From: an uncultured Cellulomonadaceae bacterium
GTDB lineage: Bacteria > Actinomycetota > Actinomycetes > Actinomycetales > Cellulomonadaceae
Assembly (NCBI GenBank): GCA_947495165.1
Contig: CANLXM010000002.1
Location: 434,001-498,000 of the forward strand
Direction: 5' to 3'
DNA: 64,000 nt
Below, piece by piece: positions 33,484-42,344 of this stretch (position 1 is the stretch's first letter; every line of letters starts with the position of its first letter). The position numbers and the translations under genes were made by a program. The notes beneath the pieces are model-generated. The model ran no database searches and had not been told where the DNA came from. It worked only from the letters and a program-made list of their open reading frames with translations.

Positions 33484-35805
33484 ATGCCTACCTTCAGCGA
33501 GCACGTGCGCGGGCTGTCCGACCCCGCGCTCACCGCCCTGCTGCTGGCGCGCCCGGACCTCACCCTCCCGGCGCCGACGTCCCTCGCGTCGCTCACGGCA
33601 CGCGCGACCAACCGGTCGAGCCTCGAGCGCGCACTGACGCGGCTGGACGCCTTCGCGCTGCAGGTGCTCGAGGCCGTCGTCGCCCTGGACCCGGTGGAGC
33701 CGATCACCCGCACCCGGCTCACGCGCGCGCTGCCCGGCGTCCCCAAGGCCACGCTCAGCGAGGTCCTCGACCGCCTCGCCACCCGGGGTCTCGTGTGGGG
33801 CACGCGCCACCTCCACCCGGCCCCGGGTCTGCCGAAGCTGCTCGGGCCCTACCCCGCCGGCCTCGGGCCCGTCGGCGGGCGCACGGCCGATCTCGACTCG
33901 CTCGACGACGCGCCACCAGGCAGCCGCGAGATCCTCGACGCCCTGGCCTGGGGACCGCCGGTCGGCCGCGAACCGACCAACCCGGGCGCCGCCCCGGCGG
34001 TCGAGAGGCTCGTCGAGCGCGGCCTGCTGCAGCGCGCCGACGGCCACCTGCTGCTTCCCCGCGAGGTCGGCCTCGCCCTGCGCGGCGGCCGCACCCACCG
34101 TACGGCCGTGCACGCCCCGCCCGCCGTCGCCGCCGAGGCCGTGCCCCTCGAGCGCGTCGACGCCGCAGCCCTGACCGCGGCAGACGACGTCGTCCATCAC
34201 GTGCACGAGCTCGTCACGGCGTGGCGCGCGGAACCGCCCGCCGTCCTGCGAGCCGGCGGGCTCGGCGTCCGGGACCTGCGGCGCCTGGCCGTCCGGCTCG
34301 ACGTCACCGAAGACGTCGCCGGCCTCGTCGTGGAGCTCGCCGCCGCGGCCGGCCTCGTCACCGACGACGGCGGCGCCGTCGCCCGGTACGCCCCCACGCT
34401 CCTCGCCGAGGAGTGGCTCACCCAGGACTTCCCGGAGCGCTGGGCGGCGCTCGCACGCGCCTGGTGGACCACGACCCGCACCCCCTGGCTGATCGGCACG
34501 CGCGACGCGCGCGGCGCAGCGATCGCCCCACTTGGACCGGACCTGCAGCGCCCCTGGGTCGCGCCGCTGCGCGCCGCGGTGCTCGGCGTGCTCGCGGACC
34601 ACCCGGGGACGTCCGCGAGCGCCGACGCCGTCCTCGACGTGCTCGCGTGGCGGACCCCGCGAGCCGTCCCCCCACGGCACGCGATCGAGGAGCTCCTCGC
34701 GGAGGCCCAGGCACTCGGCGTCACGGCGCACGGGGCGATCACCACGGCAGGCACAGCGCTGGCCCGCGGCGAGGACCCGGCGTCGGCGCTGGCCCAGGTG
34801 CTGCCGCCCGCGGTGGACGACCTGCTGCTCCAGGGTGACCTCACGGGCATCGTGCCCGGGCGCCCCACCCGGGCGCTCGCGGCGCTGCTCGACGTCGCAG
34901 CGGTGGGCGAGTCGCGCGGCGGCGCCCTGACCGTCCGCTTCACGGACGCCTCGGTGACCGGCGCGCTCGAGGCCGGGCTGGACGGCGACACCCTGCTGGC
35001 GCGCCTCGCCCACCACTCGCGCACGGGCGTCCCGCAGCCGCTCGAGTACCTGGTGCGGGACGCGACCCGCCGCTACGGCCGCCTGCGCGTGGGCGAGGCC
35101 CTCAGCTACGTCCGCTCCGACGACCCGGCGCTGCTCGCCGGCCTCGCGGCCAACCCGCGGCTGCGCGCCCTCGGGCTGCGCGAGCTCGCCCCGACGGTCC
35201 TCGTCGCGAGCGCACCGGCGGACGAGCTCGTCCCGGCGCTGCGCGCGCTCGGGCTCGTCCCGGTGTCCGACGGCGCCCAGGGCACCGTGATCGACCAGCG
35301 CACCGTGATCGACCAGCGCACCGGGGCCACCGGCCCGCCGGACGCCGGCGACGCCGCTCGGCCCGGCCACGTCGTCGTCCCCTCGGCACGCGGTGGAGGC
35401 GGGCGTCCCGAGCGCGCCGCGCACGACCTCGCCGGCCCCGTGCTGCCCGAGCCCGCCGACGTCCGCCGTGAGCGCGTCACGGCCCTGGTGGCGCGCCTGC
35501 GCTCGGCCGCACCGGCGCCGTCGGACGCGCCGGGGCACCGTGCGGCGGAACCGGGAACATCGGAACCGAGCGACGCGTTGACCCGACTGCGCGAGGCGAT
35601 CGACGCCGGCCGGGACGTCGTCCTGCACGTGATCGACGCGTCCGGGCGCCCGGACCGGCGCACCGTGCGCCCCCTGCACCTCGACGCCGGACGCCTGCGG
35701 GCCCGCGACGTCGCCCGCGAGGCCGAGCTCACCGTCGCCGTGCACCGCATCGCGCGCGTCGACGTCGTCGGCGCTGCTGACCCACCCAAGGAGCCCCATG
35801 ACTGA
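33484..35805 (+). CDS. helicase-associated winged-helix protein (partner of XPB)
   Basis: 773 residues from ATG 33484; GTG 33478 is in frame but sits directly against the -10 box. N-terminal region MPTFSEHVRGLSDPALTALL and winged-helix segments (LDAFALQVLEAVVALD, VLDRLATRGLVWG) are those of the actinobacterial helicase C-terminal-domain protein found next to XPB (Rv0862c type). The end (REAIDAGRDVVLHVIDASGR) is WYL-like. It overlaps the XPB start by 8 bp. An 18-bp tandem duplication encodes TVIDQRTVIDQRT (35286-35321) in a linker. Confidence 0.83.
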   Translation: MPTFSEHVRGLSDPALTALLLARPDLTLPAPTSLASLTARATNRSSLERALTRLDAFALQVLEAVVALDPVEPITRTRLTRALPGVPKATLSEVLDRLATRGLVWGTRHLHPAPGLPKLLGPYPAGLGPVGGRTADLDSLDDAPPGSREILDALAWGPPVGREPTNPGAAPAVERLVERGLLQRADGHLLLPREVGLALRGGRTHRTAVHAPPAVAAEAVPLERVDAAALTAADDVVHHVHELVTAWRAEPPAVLRAGGLGVRDLRRLAVRLDVTEDVAGLVVELAAAAGLVTDDGGAVARYAPTLLAEEWLTQDFPERWAALARAWWTTTRTPWLIGTRDARGAAIAPLGPDLQRPWVAPLRAAVLGVLADHPGTSASADAVLDVLAWRTPRAVPPRHAIEELLAEAQALGVTAHGAITTAGTALARGEDPASALAQVLPPAVDDLLLQGDLTGIVPGRPTRALAALLDVAAVGESRGGALTVRFTDASVTGALEAGLDGDTLLARLAHHSRTGVPQPLEYLVRDATRRYGRLRVGEALSYVRSDDPALLAGLAANPRLRALGLRELAPTVLVASAPADELVPALRALGLVPVSDGAQGTVIDQRTVIDQRTGATGPPDAGDAARPGHVVVPSARGGGGRPERAAHDLAGPVLPEPADVRRERVTALVARLRSAAPAPSDAPGHRAAEPGTSEPSDALTRLREAIDAGRDVVLHVIDASGRPDRRTVRPLHLDAGRLRARDVAREAELTVAVHRIARVDVVGAADPPKEPHD

Positions 35806-37462
35806 CGGACCGCTGATCGTCCAGAGCGACAAGACGCTCCTGCTCGAGGTCGACCACGACCTCGCGGACGCCTGCCGCCGGGCGATCGCGCCGTTCGCCG
35901 AGCTCGAGCGCGCACCCGAGCACGTGCACACCTACCGGCTCACGCCGCTGGGCCTGTGGAACGCGCGGGCTGCGGGGCACGACGCCGAGCAGATCGTGTC
36001 CGTGCTGCTCGAGTACTCGCGCTACCCCGTGCCGCACAACCTGCTCGTCGACGTCGCCGAGACCATGGCGCGCTACGGCCGCCTGCAGCTCGTCACGCAC
36101 CCCGCCCACGGCCTGACCCTGCACGCGACCGACCGGGCGGTGCTCGCCGAGGTGCGCCGGTCCAAGAAGACCTCGGGCATGCTCGGGGCGATGATCGACG
36201 ACGACACCGTCGTCGTGCACCCCTCCGAGCGCGGGCACCTCAAGCAGGCGCTGCTCAAGCTCGGCTGGCCCGCGGAGGACCTCGCCGGGTACGTCGACGG
36301 CGAGAAGCACACGATCGACCTCTCGCCCACCGACCCCGCCCGGGGCGACAAGCCGTGGGGCATGCGGCCCTACCAGGCCCAGGCGGTGGACGGGTTCTGG
36401 CACGGGGGCAGCGGCGTCGTCGTGCTGCCCTGCGGGGCGGGCAAGACGATCGTCGGGGCCGCCGCCATGGCGCGCTCAGGCACCACGACGCTGATCCTCG
36501 TGACGAACACCGTCTCCGCGCGGCAGTGGCGCGACGAGCTGCTGCGGCGCACCACGCTGACGGACGAGGAGATCGGCGAGTACTCCGGCGCGCGCAAGGA
36601 GATCCGGCCCGTCACCATCGCGACGTACCAGGTGATGACGACGCGGCGGAAGTGCGCGTACACGCACCTCGAGCTCCTGGACGCCCGCGACTGGGGCCTC
36701 GTCATCTACGACGAGGTCCACCTGCTGCCCGCGCCCATCTTCCGGATGACGGCGGACCTCCAGGCGCGGCGCCGGCTCGGGCTGACCGCGACGCTCGTGC
36801 GCGAGGACGGCCGCGAGGACGAGGTGTTCTCGCTGATCGGGCCCAAGCGGTTCGACGCACCGTGGAAGGACATCGAGTCGCAGGGCTACATCGCGCCCGC
36901 GGAGTGCGTCGAGGTGCGCCTCACGCTGCCCGAGCGCGACCGCATGGTCTACGCGACGGCCGAGCCGGAGGAGAAGTACCGGCTCGCGGCGTCGGCGGCG
37001 GGCAAGGTGCGGACGGTCGAGCGGCTCGTCGCGCGCCACCCCGACGACCAGGTGCTGATCATCGGCCAGTACCTCGACCAGCTGGAGGAGCTCGGCAACC
37101 ACCTCGACGCCCCCGTGATCACCGGCGCGACCAGCGTCAAGGAGCGCCAGCGGCTGTTCGAGGAGTTCCGCACGGGCCAGCTCAAGGTCCTCGTGGTGAG
37201 CAAGGTCGCGAACTTCTCGATCGACCTGCCCGAGGCGTCGGTCGCGATCCAGGTGAGCGGGTCGTTCGGGTCGCGCCAGGAGGAGGCCCAGCGCCTGGGG
37301 CGGATCATGCGCCCCAAGGCCGACGGGCGGACCGCGCACTTCTACACGGTGGTCGCGCGGGACACGGTCGACCAGGAGTTCGCGGCCCACCGCCAGCGCT
37401 TCCTGGCGGAGCAGGGCTACGCCTACACGATCACGGACGCCGAAGACCTCCCCACGTCCTGA
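35798..37462 (+). CDS. DNA repair helicase XPB (ERCC3 family)
   Basis: 554 residues. Walker A PCGAGKT at 211-217, DEVH box at 305-308, the RED-type motif VREDGREDEVF, and motif VI QEEAQRLGRIMRPKADG. The N-terminal domain (DGPLIVQSDKTLLLEVDHDL) is the damage-recognition-like part. An SF2 3'-5' helicase; the bacterial enzyme acts in DNA repair, with a role still poorly defined. Translationally coupled to the preceding gene. Repeat copy D lies 39 bp past its stop. Confidence 0.95.
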   Translation: MTDGPLIVQSDKTLLLEVDHDLADACRRAIAPFAELERAPEHVHTYRLTPLGLWNARAAGHDAEQIVSVLLEYSRYPVPHNLLVDVAETMARYGRLQLVTHPAHGLTLHATDRAVLAEVRRSKKTSGMLGAMIDDDTVVVHPSERGHLKQALLKLGWPAEDLAGYVDGEKHTIDLSPTDPARGDKPWGMRPYQAQAVDGFWHGGSGVVVLPCGAGKTIVGAAAMARSGTTTLILVTNTVSARQWRDELLRRTTLTDEEIGEYSGARKEIRPVTIATYQVMTTRRKCAYTHLELLDARDWGLVIYDEVHLLPAPIFRMTADLQARRRLGLTATLVREDGREDEVFSLIGPKRFDAPWKDIESQGYIAPAECVEVRLTLPERDRMVYATAEPEEKYRLAASAAGKVRTVERLVARHPDDQVLIIGQYLDQLEELGNHLDAPVITGATSVKERQRLFEEFRTGQLKVLVVSKVANFSIDLPEASVAIQVSGSFGSRQEEAQRLGRIMRPKADGRTAHFYTVVARDTVDQEFAAHRQRFLAEQGYAYTITDAEDLPTS

Positions 37463-37501
37463 ACCCCTCCTCCCCTCCCCCTCCCCAAACCCCGCCCCCG
37501 T

Positions 37502-37565
37502 CGCTGAGTGCGTGGTTTTGGCGGTCCTGATCGTCGGAAAGACCGCCAAAACCACGCACTCACGC
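37502..37565. repeat. 64-bp palindromic repeat, copy D
   Basis: Arms share GAGTGCGTGGTTTTGGCGGT without mismatch; the left end is CGCTGAG, the right end CTCACGCG. The variable six-base block is GTGGTT on both sides. A C-rich run (CTCCCCTCCCCCTCCCC) lies just to the left. Confidence 0.95.
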
Positions 37566-37640
37566 GATCGGGAGCGCCACAGTGTCCGATCCTGGACGGG
37601 CTCCGTTGCGGGCGGCGGCTCAGGCGACGATGATCGACGG

Positions 37641-39719
37641 GTGACGTCCCCCGTTCGGTTGCTGCCATCCTTCCTGCTCACTGCCGCGCTCGGCCTCGCC
37701 GTCGCGGCGCCGGCCGCTGCGACGCCCGCCTCGCCCGGGCAGGCAGGGCCGGCAGGGCACAGGCCGACGACGGCGCTCGCCGCCGCGCAGCCCGGCCCCC
37801 TGGCGTCAGGGCTGGCCTTCCACCGGCTCGACGACGACCTGACCGACGACGCCGGCGTGCTCTCCGCGAGCGACACCGAGGAGATCGCCGCCGCGCAGAC
37901 CACCCTCGATGACGGCACGCCGTACCAGCTGTGGGTCGTGTTCACCGAGGACATGAACGGGGCCAGCGCGGACACGTGGGCCGAGCAGACGGCGACCGAG
38001 TCCCAGCTCGGCACGGACGACCTGCTGCTCGCCGTCGACGTCGAGGACCGCGCGTACTCGCTCGCCGCGAGCGACGACTCCGGGCTGAGCTCGGACCAGC
38101 TCCAGTCCATCCGCTCCGACATCGAGGACCAGCTGGGCGACGACGACTGGGTGGGCGCCGTGGTCGCCGCGACCGAGGGGATCGCCGCCGCTGAGTCCGG
38201 CACGGCCGTCGACGGCGGGGACGGCGCAGGGGGCGGCGGCTTCCCGCTCGGCTTCGTCGTCTTCCTCGTGATCGCCGGCGGCATCACGCTCGCGATCTGG
38301 GCGTCGTCGCGCAAGAACAAGCGCGCGCAGGCCGAGGCCGCCCCGGCGCCCGAGGGGCTGGAGGCCCTGTCCACCGCCGACCTGAACAAGCGGGCCGGCG
38401 CCGCGCTCGTCGCGATCGACGACGCCGTGAAGACGTCCGAGGAAGAGCTCGCCTTCGCCCAGGCCCAGTTCGGCCTGCAGGCGACCGACGACTTCACCGC
38501 AGCCCTCGCGGCGGCCAAGCAGGACGTGCACCGCGCGTTCTCGCTGCGCCAGGAGCTCGACGACGAGATCCCGGAGACCGAGCCGCAGCAGCGCACGATG
38601 CTCATCGAGATCATCGAGCGGTGCGCGCACGCCTCGGACCAGCTCGACGCCCAGACCTCCGCGTTCGAGGAGCTGCGCGGCATGCAGGCCCGGGCGCCGC
38701 AGCTGGCCGACGAGCTCGTGCAGCGGATCGGTGAGGTGCGCGCGCGCGTCGCCCCCGCCCACGAGACGCTCGCGCACCTGCACACGCTGTACCCGCAGAG
38801 CGCCCTGGCGTCCGTCGCGCAGAACCCGGACCAGGCGACGCAGCTGCTGGCCGGCGCCGAGGAGGTCGTCACCTCCGCACGGCAGAGCATCGAGTCCGAC
38901 GACCGTGCGACCGCCGTCGTGCGGCTGCGTGCGGCCCAGCACGCCGTGCAGCAGGCCGCGGAGGTCCTCGACGCCGTCGACTCCGCCGGCGCGGACCTCG
39001 CCGCCGCCGGACCCAAGCTCGAGGCCGCGCTCGTGTCCATCAGCTCGGACGTGTCCGACGCCGCGCGCCTGGCGCCGTCCGACGGCGGCGTCACCATCGC
39101 GGTCGAGGACGCGCGCCGCGCGATCGAGCAGGGCCGTGCGGCCCGGTCCGGCGGGGACCCGCTCGCCGCCCTGGCCGCGCTGACCACCGCGGAGGCGACG
39201 CTCGACGGCACTCTCGCGCCCTACCGGGAGCAGGCCGAGCAGGCGATGCGCGCCGATGCCTTGCTCGCCGACGTCATGGGCCGCGTCGACTCCCAGATCC
39301 GCGCGACCGAGCAGTTCATCGCGACCCGGCGCGGCGCCGTCGGCCCCGAGGCCCGCACCCGCATCACCGAGGCGCGCCGCTACCTGAGCGCGGCCGCCGA
39401 GCAGCGCCGCGACGACCCCGTCACCGCGCTCGCGTCCGCGCAGCAGGCCGAGCGCCTCGCGGGCCACGCCCAGCACATCGCCCGCTCCGAGGTCGACCAG
39501 TGGAACAACCGCGGCGGCGGGTTCGGCGGGGGCGGGGGCGGTGGCATGAACGTCGGTGGGATGATCCTCGGCGGCATCCTCATCGACTCGATCCTCGGCG
39601 GCGGCCGCGGTGGAGGCGGCTTCGGCGGTGGATTCGGCGGAGGCGGCGGCTTCGGGGGCGGCGGAGGCGGCTTCGGCGGCGGGGGTGGCGGCTTCAGCGG
39701 CGGCGGTGGCCGGTTCTGA
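37641..39719 (+). CDS. TPM-domain membrane protein with coiled coil and Gly-rich tail
   Basis: 692 residues from GTG 37641; the start is uncertain because no good ribosome site is seen. Order: signal peptide (LLPSFLLTAALGLAVAAPAA), TPM domain (DDLTDDAGVLSASDTEEIAA, YQLWVVFTEDMNGASADTWA, TDDLLLAVDVEDRAYSLAAS), one membrane helix near residue 205 (LGFVVFLVIAGGITLAIWAS), about 380 residues of long helices, then a tail of GGGF repeats. TPM (YgcG) proteins are often linked to PspA or LemA; pspA follows. Possible envelope-stress function. Confidence 0.85.
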   Translation: MTSPVRLLPSFLLTAALGLAVAAPAAATPASPGQAGPAGHRPTTALAAAQPGPLASGLAFHRLDDDLTDDAGVLSASDTEEIAAAQTTLDDGTPYQLWVVFTEDMNGASADTWAEQTATESQLGTDDLLLAVDVEDRAYSLAASDDSGLSSDQLQSIRSDIEDQLGDDDWVGAVVAATEGIAAAESGTAVDGGDGAGGGGFPLGFVVFLVIAGGITLAIWASSRKNKRAQAEAAPAPEGLEALSTADLNKRAGAALVAIDDAVKTSEEELAFAQAQFGLQATDDFTAALAAAKQDVHRAFSLRQELDDEIPETEPQQRTMLIEIIERCAHASDQLDAQTSAFEELRGMQARAPQLADELVQRIGEVRARVAPAHETLAHLHTLYPQSALASVAQNPDQATQLLAGAEEVVTSARQSIESDDRATAVVRLRAAQHAVQQAAEVLDAVDSAGADLAAAGPKLEAALVSISSDVSDAARLAPSDGGVTIAVEDARRAIEQGRAARSGGDPLAALAALTTAEATLDGTLAPYREQAEQAMRADALLADVMGRVDSQIRATEQFIATRRGAVGPEARTRITEARRYLSAAAEQRRDDPVTALASAQQAERLAGHAQHIARSEVDQWNNRGGGFGGGGGGGMNVGGMILGGILIDSILGGGRGGGGFGGGFGGGGGFGGGGGGFGGGGGGFSGGGGRF

Positions 39720-39810
39720 ACCACCCCGCGCGCACGCCCGGTCCGCAGCCTGACCGTACGCGCACACGTTTTGACCATCGAACCAGCAGGACCGACGAAA
39801 GGGAGACCCG

Positions 39811-40569
39811 ATGACTGCCAAGCAGAGCATCTTCGGCCGCGTTGCCACCCTGGCCAAGGCCAACATCAACGCGATGCTGGACCGTGCCGAGGACCCGCAG
39901 AAGATGATCGACCAGCTGATCCGCGACTACACGAACAACATCGCGGAGGCCGAGGAGGCCGTGGCGCAGACCATCGGGAACCTGCGCCTCGCCGAGCAGG
40001 ACTACCGAGAGGACCTCGCCGCGGCGGAGGACTGGGGCAACAAGGCGCTCGCCGCTTCGTCGCGCGCCGACCAGATGCGCGCGGCCGGTGACGCCGCGGG
40101 CGCCGACAAGTTCGACAACCTGGCCAAGGTCGCGCTCAGCAAGCAGATCTCCGCGGAGTCCGAGGCCAAGCAGGCCGAGCCGACGATCGCCTCGCAGACC
40201 GAGGTCGTCGAGAAGCTCAAGACCGGCCTGACCTCGATGAAGAGCAAGCTGGGCGACCTGCGCTCGCGCCGGGACCAGCTCGTGGCCCGCGCGAAGTCCG
40301 CCGAGGCGCAGGCATCCGTCCAGGGCGCGATCTCCTCGATCAACGTCCTCGACCCGTCGAGCGAGCTGTCGCGCTTCGAGGACAAGGTGCGCCGCGAGGA
40401 GGCGCGCGTCGCCGGGCATGCCGAGATCGCGGCGTCGTCGCTCGACGCCCAGTTCGAGGAGCTCGAGGCCGACGCCGGCCAGATCGAGATCGAGGCGCGC
40501 CTGGCTGCGCTCAAGCAGCGCGCGATCGGCGGCCAGACGGCCGCGCAGATCGAGTCCCCGAACCCCTGA
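39811..40569 (+). CDS. pspA: PspA/IM30 (Vipp1-family) protein
   Basis: 252 residues, nearly all coiled coil. SIFGRVATLAKANINAMLDR with AEDPQKMIDQLIRDYTNNIA is the family N-terminus, containing helix 0 for membrane binding. Forms ESCRT-III-like assemblies that protect the membrane. Good ribosome site (AAAGGGAGAC). It follows the TPM gene by 91 bp. Repeat copy E begins 26 bp past its stop. Confidence 0.93.
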   Translation: MTAKQSIFGRVATLAKANINAMLDRAEDPQKMIDQLIRDYTNNIAEAEEAVAQTIGNLRLAEQDYREDLAAAEDWGNKALAASSRADQMRAAGDAAGADKFDNLAKVALSKQISAESEAKQAEPTIASQTEVVEKLKTGLTSMKSKLGDLRSRRDQLVARAKSAEAQASVQGAISSINVLDPSSELSRFEDKVRREEARVAGHAEIAASSLDAQFEELEADAGQIEIEARLAALKQRAIGGQTAAQIESPNP

Positions 40570-40595
40570 CCCACCCCGCACCACCAGAACCACCC

Positions 40596-40659
40596 CGCTG
40601 AGTGCACGCTGGTGGCGGTGTCGGACGCCCCGAACACCGCCACCAGCGTGCACTCACGG
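40596..40659. repeat. 64-bp palindromic repeat, copy E
   Basis: Arms share GAGTGCACGCTGGTGGCGGT without mismatch; variable block ACGCTG on both sides. The left end is CGCTGAG, the right end CTCACGG. The loop contains CCCCGAA. It lies between pspA and the NYN gene. Confidence 0.95.
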
Positions 40660-40690
40660 GTTCTCGGGCCGCCCCACGTGCGCGGTGGCC

Positions 40691-40696
40691 TAATCT
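40691..40696 (+). promoter_or_regulatory. -10 box TAATCT for a leaderless transcript
   Basis: TAATCT ends 6 bases before the NYN gene ATG, suggesting initiation at the start codon. A GGGG just before the ATG is too close to be a good ribosome site. Confidence 0.4.
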
Positions 40697-40702
40697 TGGG
40701 GC

Positions 40703-41269
40703 ATGGCTGACGCTGCACGGAAGACCTACCTGATCGTCGATGGCGAGAACATCGACGCAACCCTGGGCGTCAACGTCCTCGGACACCGCCCGACGCCGGA
40801 CGAGCGCCCACGCTGGGACCGCATCTCCGACTTCGGCGCGCAGGTGTTCGGCCAGCCGGTCAGCGGGCTGTTCTTCCTCAACGCGACCAGCGGTCAGATG
40901 CCGATGCCGTTCGTGCAGGCGCTGCTCGCGATGGGCTACCGGCCGATCCCCCTGGCCGGCGGTCCGGGCGACAAGGTCGTCGACATGGGTATCCAGCGCA
41001 CCCTCGAGGCGCTCATCCCCCGCGATGCCGACGTCCTGCTGGCCAGCCACGACGGCGACTTCATCCCGCAGGTCGAGGCGCTGCTCACGCCGGGCCGGCG
41101 CGTGGGTGTGCTGTGCTTCCGCGAGTTCGTCAACGCCCGGATGGCCGAGCTGTCCGAGCGCGGCGTCGAGTTCTACGACCTCGAGCACGACCTCGGCGCC
41201 TTCAACACCGCGCTGCCGCGCGTGCGGATCATCCCGATCGAAGAGTTCGACCCGAACCTCTTCCTCTAG
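40703..41269 (+). CDS. NYN (LabA/DUF88) domain putative ribonuclease
   Basis: 188 residues. YLIVDGENIDATLGVNVLG, DKVVDMGIQRTLEALIPRDA and VLLASHDGDFIPQVEALLTP hold the acidic residues of the PIN-like NYN active site. NYN proteins are RNases or related; the target is unknown. It converges with the DUF559 gene, and the two stops overlap by 4 bp. Confidence 0.88.
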   Translation: MADAARKTYLIVDGENIDATLGVNVLGHRPTPDERPRWDRISDFGAQVFGQPVSGLFFLNATSGQMPMPFVQALLAMGYRPIPLAGGPGDKVVDMGIQRTLEALIPRDADVLLASHDGDFIPQVEALLTPGRRVGVLCFREFVNARMAELSERGVEFYDLEHDLGAFNTALPRVRIIPIEEFDPNLFL

Positions 41270-42243
41270 CCCGACCCCCGGGTCCCCGAGCCCGGGTCCC
41301 CGGCCCCCCGGCCCGGCCCGCCCCGCCCCGCCCCGCCCCGCCCCGCCCCGCTCGCGAGGGCCGCGCGGACCTGGGCGACGACGGCTTCGGGACGGGCCGT
41401 GAGGTCCTGCCAGGTGAAGTTCAGGACAACGTACCCCGCCAGCACCAGCCTGTTCCGGCGCTCGCGGTCGTGCTGGAACCGCTCGGCTCCGTGAAAGGCG
41501 CGACCATCGACCTCGATCACGACCCGCTCGGCGGGGAAGAGCACGTCCGGGGCCCCGATGATGCCCCTGCCGTCGCGGATAGCCACGTTCGCACGCCAGC
41601 CGGTGATGCCGGCCGCCACCAGCAGCCGGTGCAGCAGCCGTTCGGCTGCGCTCAGAGCCCCTGACGCCGTGTCCGCGAGGAGCTCCCTCAGCTGCTGGTT
41701 TCCCCACATTCGCGGGTGACGTGCAAGACGGCCCTCGAGGCCGTCGCGTGTGATGACTTGACGGGTCAGGAGCCACGCGAGGAGCCGGTCGGCGTCCGCG
41801 CGCCGCATACCCGCAAGCGCGTCGAGCGCCGCGCGTTCGAGCGTCGTCACCCGGCCGCCGCGGTAGACCTCGACGTCCTCGGCCGGCAACGTGAATCGAT
41901 GCGGGACCAGATGGGCGAAGGCGCGCCGACGGCTCGGCACCCACATGTGGACCGGACGTGGAGTCAGCTCGCTGGGTGCCGCCGCGAGATGGAATCTCAA
42001 GGCCGACTCCCGGCACGCGACGCCGTCAGGCCAGGTGAGCCATGCCGCGAGAGTCTGATCCCGTCGATGCTCCGGCTCCTCAGCCAGCCGGAGCCCATGA
42101 CCGGCAACACGGACCCACGCTCCCGAGGCAAGCCGGTGCCGGACCTGGCCCGGCGTCGCCCCAGCCTCCCGAGCTTCGGCAGCCGTGAACACACGTCCGG
42201 CCTCGGCCCGAGGTGGGACCCAGTCGCGCGGCAGCGTTGGCAT
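41266..42243 (-). CDS. second DUF559 (Vsr-like) nuclease with AbiEi-type winged helix
   Basis: 325 residues. The N-terminus (RVFTAAEAREAGATPGQVRH, then RLASGAWVRVAGHGLRL) is the AbiEi-type winged helix. The C-terminal DUF559 domain has LSAAERLLHRLL (E201), APDVLFPAERVVIEVDGRAF (D233, E244, D246), H251, DRERRNRLVLAGYVVL and FTWQDL. All expected catalytic positions are present. The last 30 residues (Gly/Arg/Ala) come from a five-base tandem repeat. Only the fold and motifs are shared with the first DUF559 gene; the rest differs. It is transcribed divergently from the response regulator, with a distinct palindrome between them. Confidence 0.85.
   Translation of the reverse strand: MPTLPRDWVPPRAEAGRVFTAAEAREAGATPGQVRHRLASGAWVRVAGHGLRLAEEPEHRRDQTLAAWLTWPDGVACRESALRFHLAAAPSELTPRPVHMWVPSRRRAFAHLVPHRFTLPAEDVEVYRGGRVTTLERAALDALAGMRRADADRLLAWLLTRQVITRDGLEGRLARHPRMWGNQQLRELLADTASGALSAAERLLHRLLVAAGITGWRANVAIRDGRGIIGAPDVLFPAERVVIEVDGRAFHGAERFQHDRERRNRLVLAGYVVLNFTWQDLTARPEAVVAQVRAALASGAGRGGAGRGGPGRGAGDPGSGTRGSG
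41321..41350. repeat. (CCCCG)6 tandem repeat within DUF559 coding end
   Basis: Six perfect CCCCG units, preceded by related CCCGG-type sequence. Five is not a multiple of three, so gain or loss of one unit would shift frame after the catalytic domain and change the tail, and could alter the overlap with the NYN gene. Confidence 0.85.
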
Positions 42244-42344
42244 GCCACCCACCGTGGCGCGCGATCCCCGTTCCCCAGGCTGATCAGGGGCACTCTGTGG
42301 ACATCTCGCGCCGCCGCGCTCCCTGTGGACGGCGCGGCTCATCG

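Noticed and set aside
33202..35931. 909-codon minus-strand frame opposite the helicase-associated gene
   Set aside because: It includes part of the cold-shock gene in another frame and otherwise has shadow composition.
36476..39211. 911-codon minus-strand frame opposite XPB and the TPM gene
   Set aside because: Ser/Arg/Ala-rich read-through across two real genes and repeat D; no domain seen.
3204..40659. CRISPR array as explanation of the repeats
   Set aside because: Copies are kilobases apart, with no regular spacers and no cas genes.
3204..40659. IS or MITE ends as explanation of the palindromes
   Set aside because: No flanking direct duplication was evident at any copy and no transposase gene is present. 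A MITE-like origin is still possible, but the sequence does not show it.
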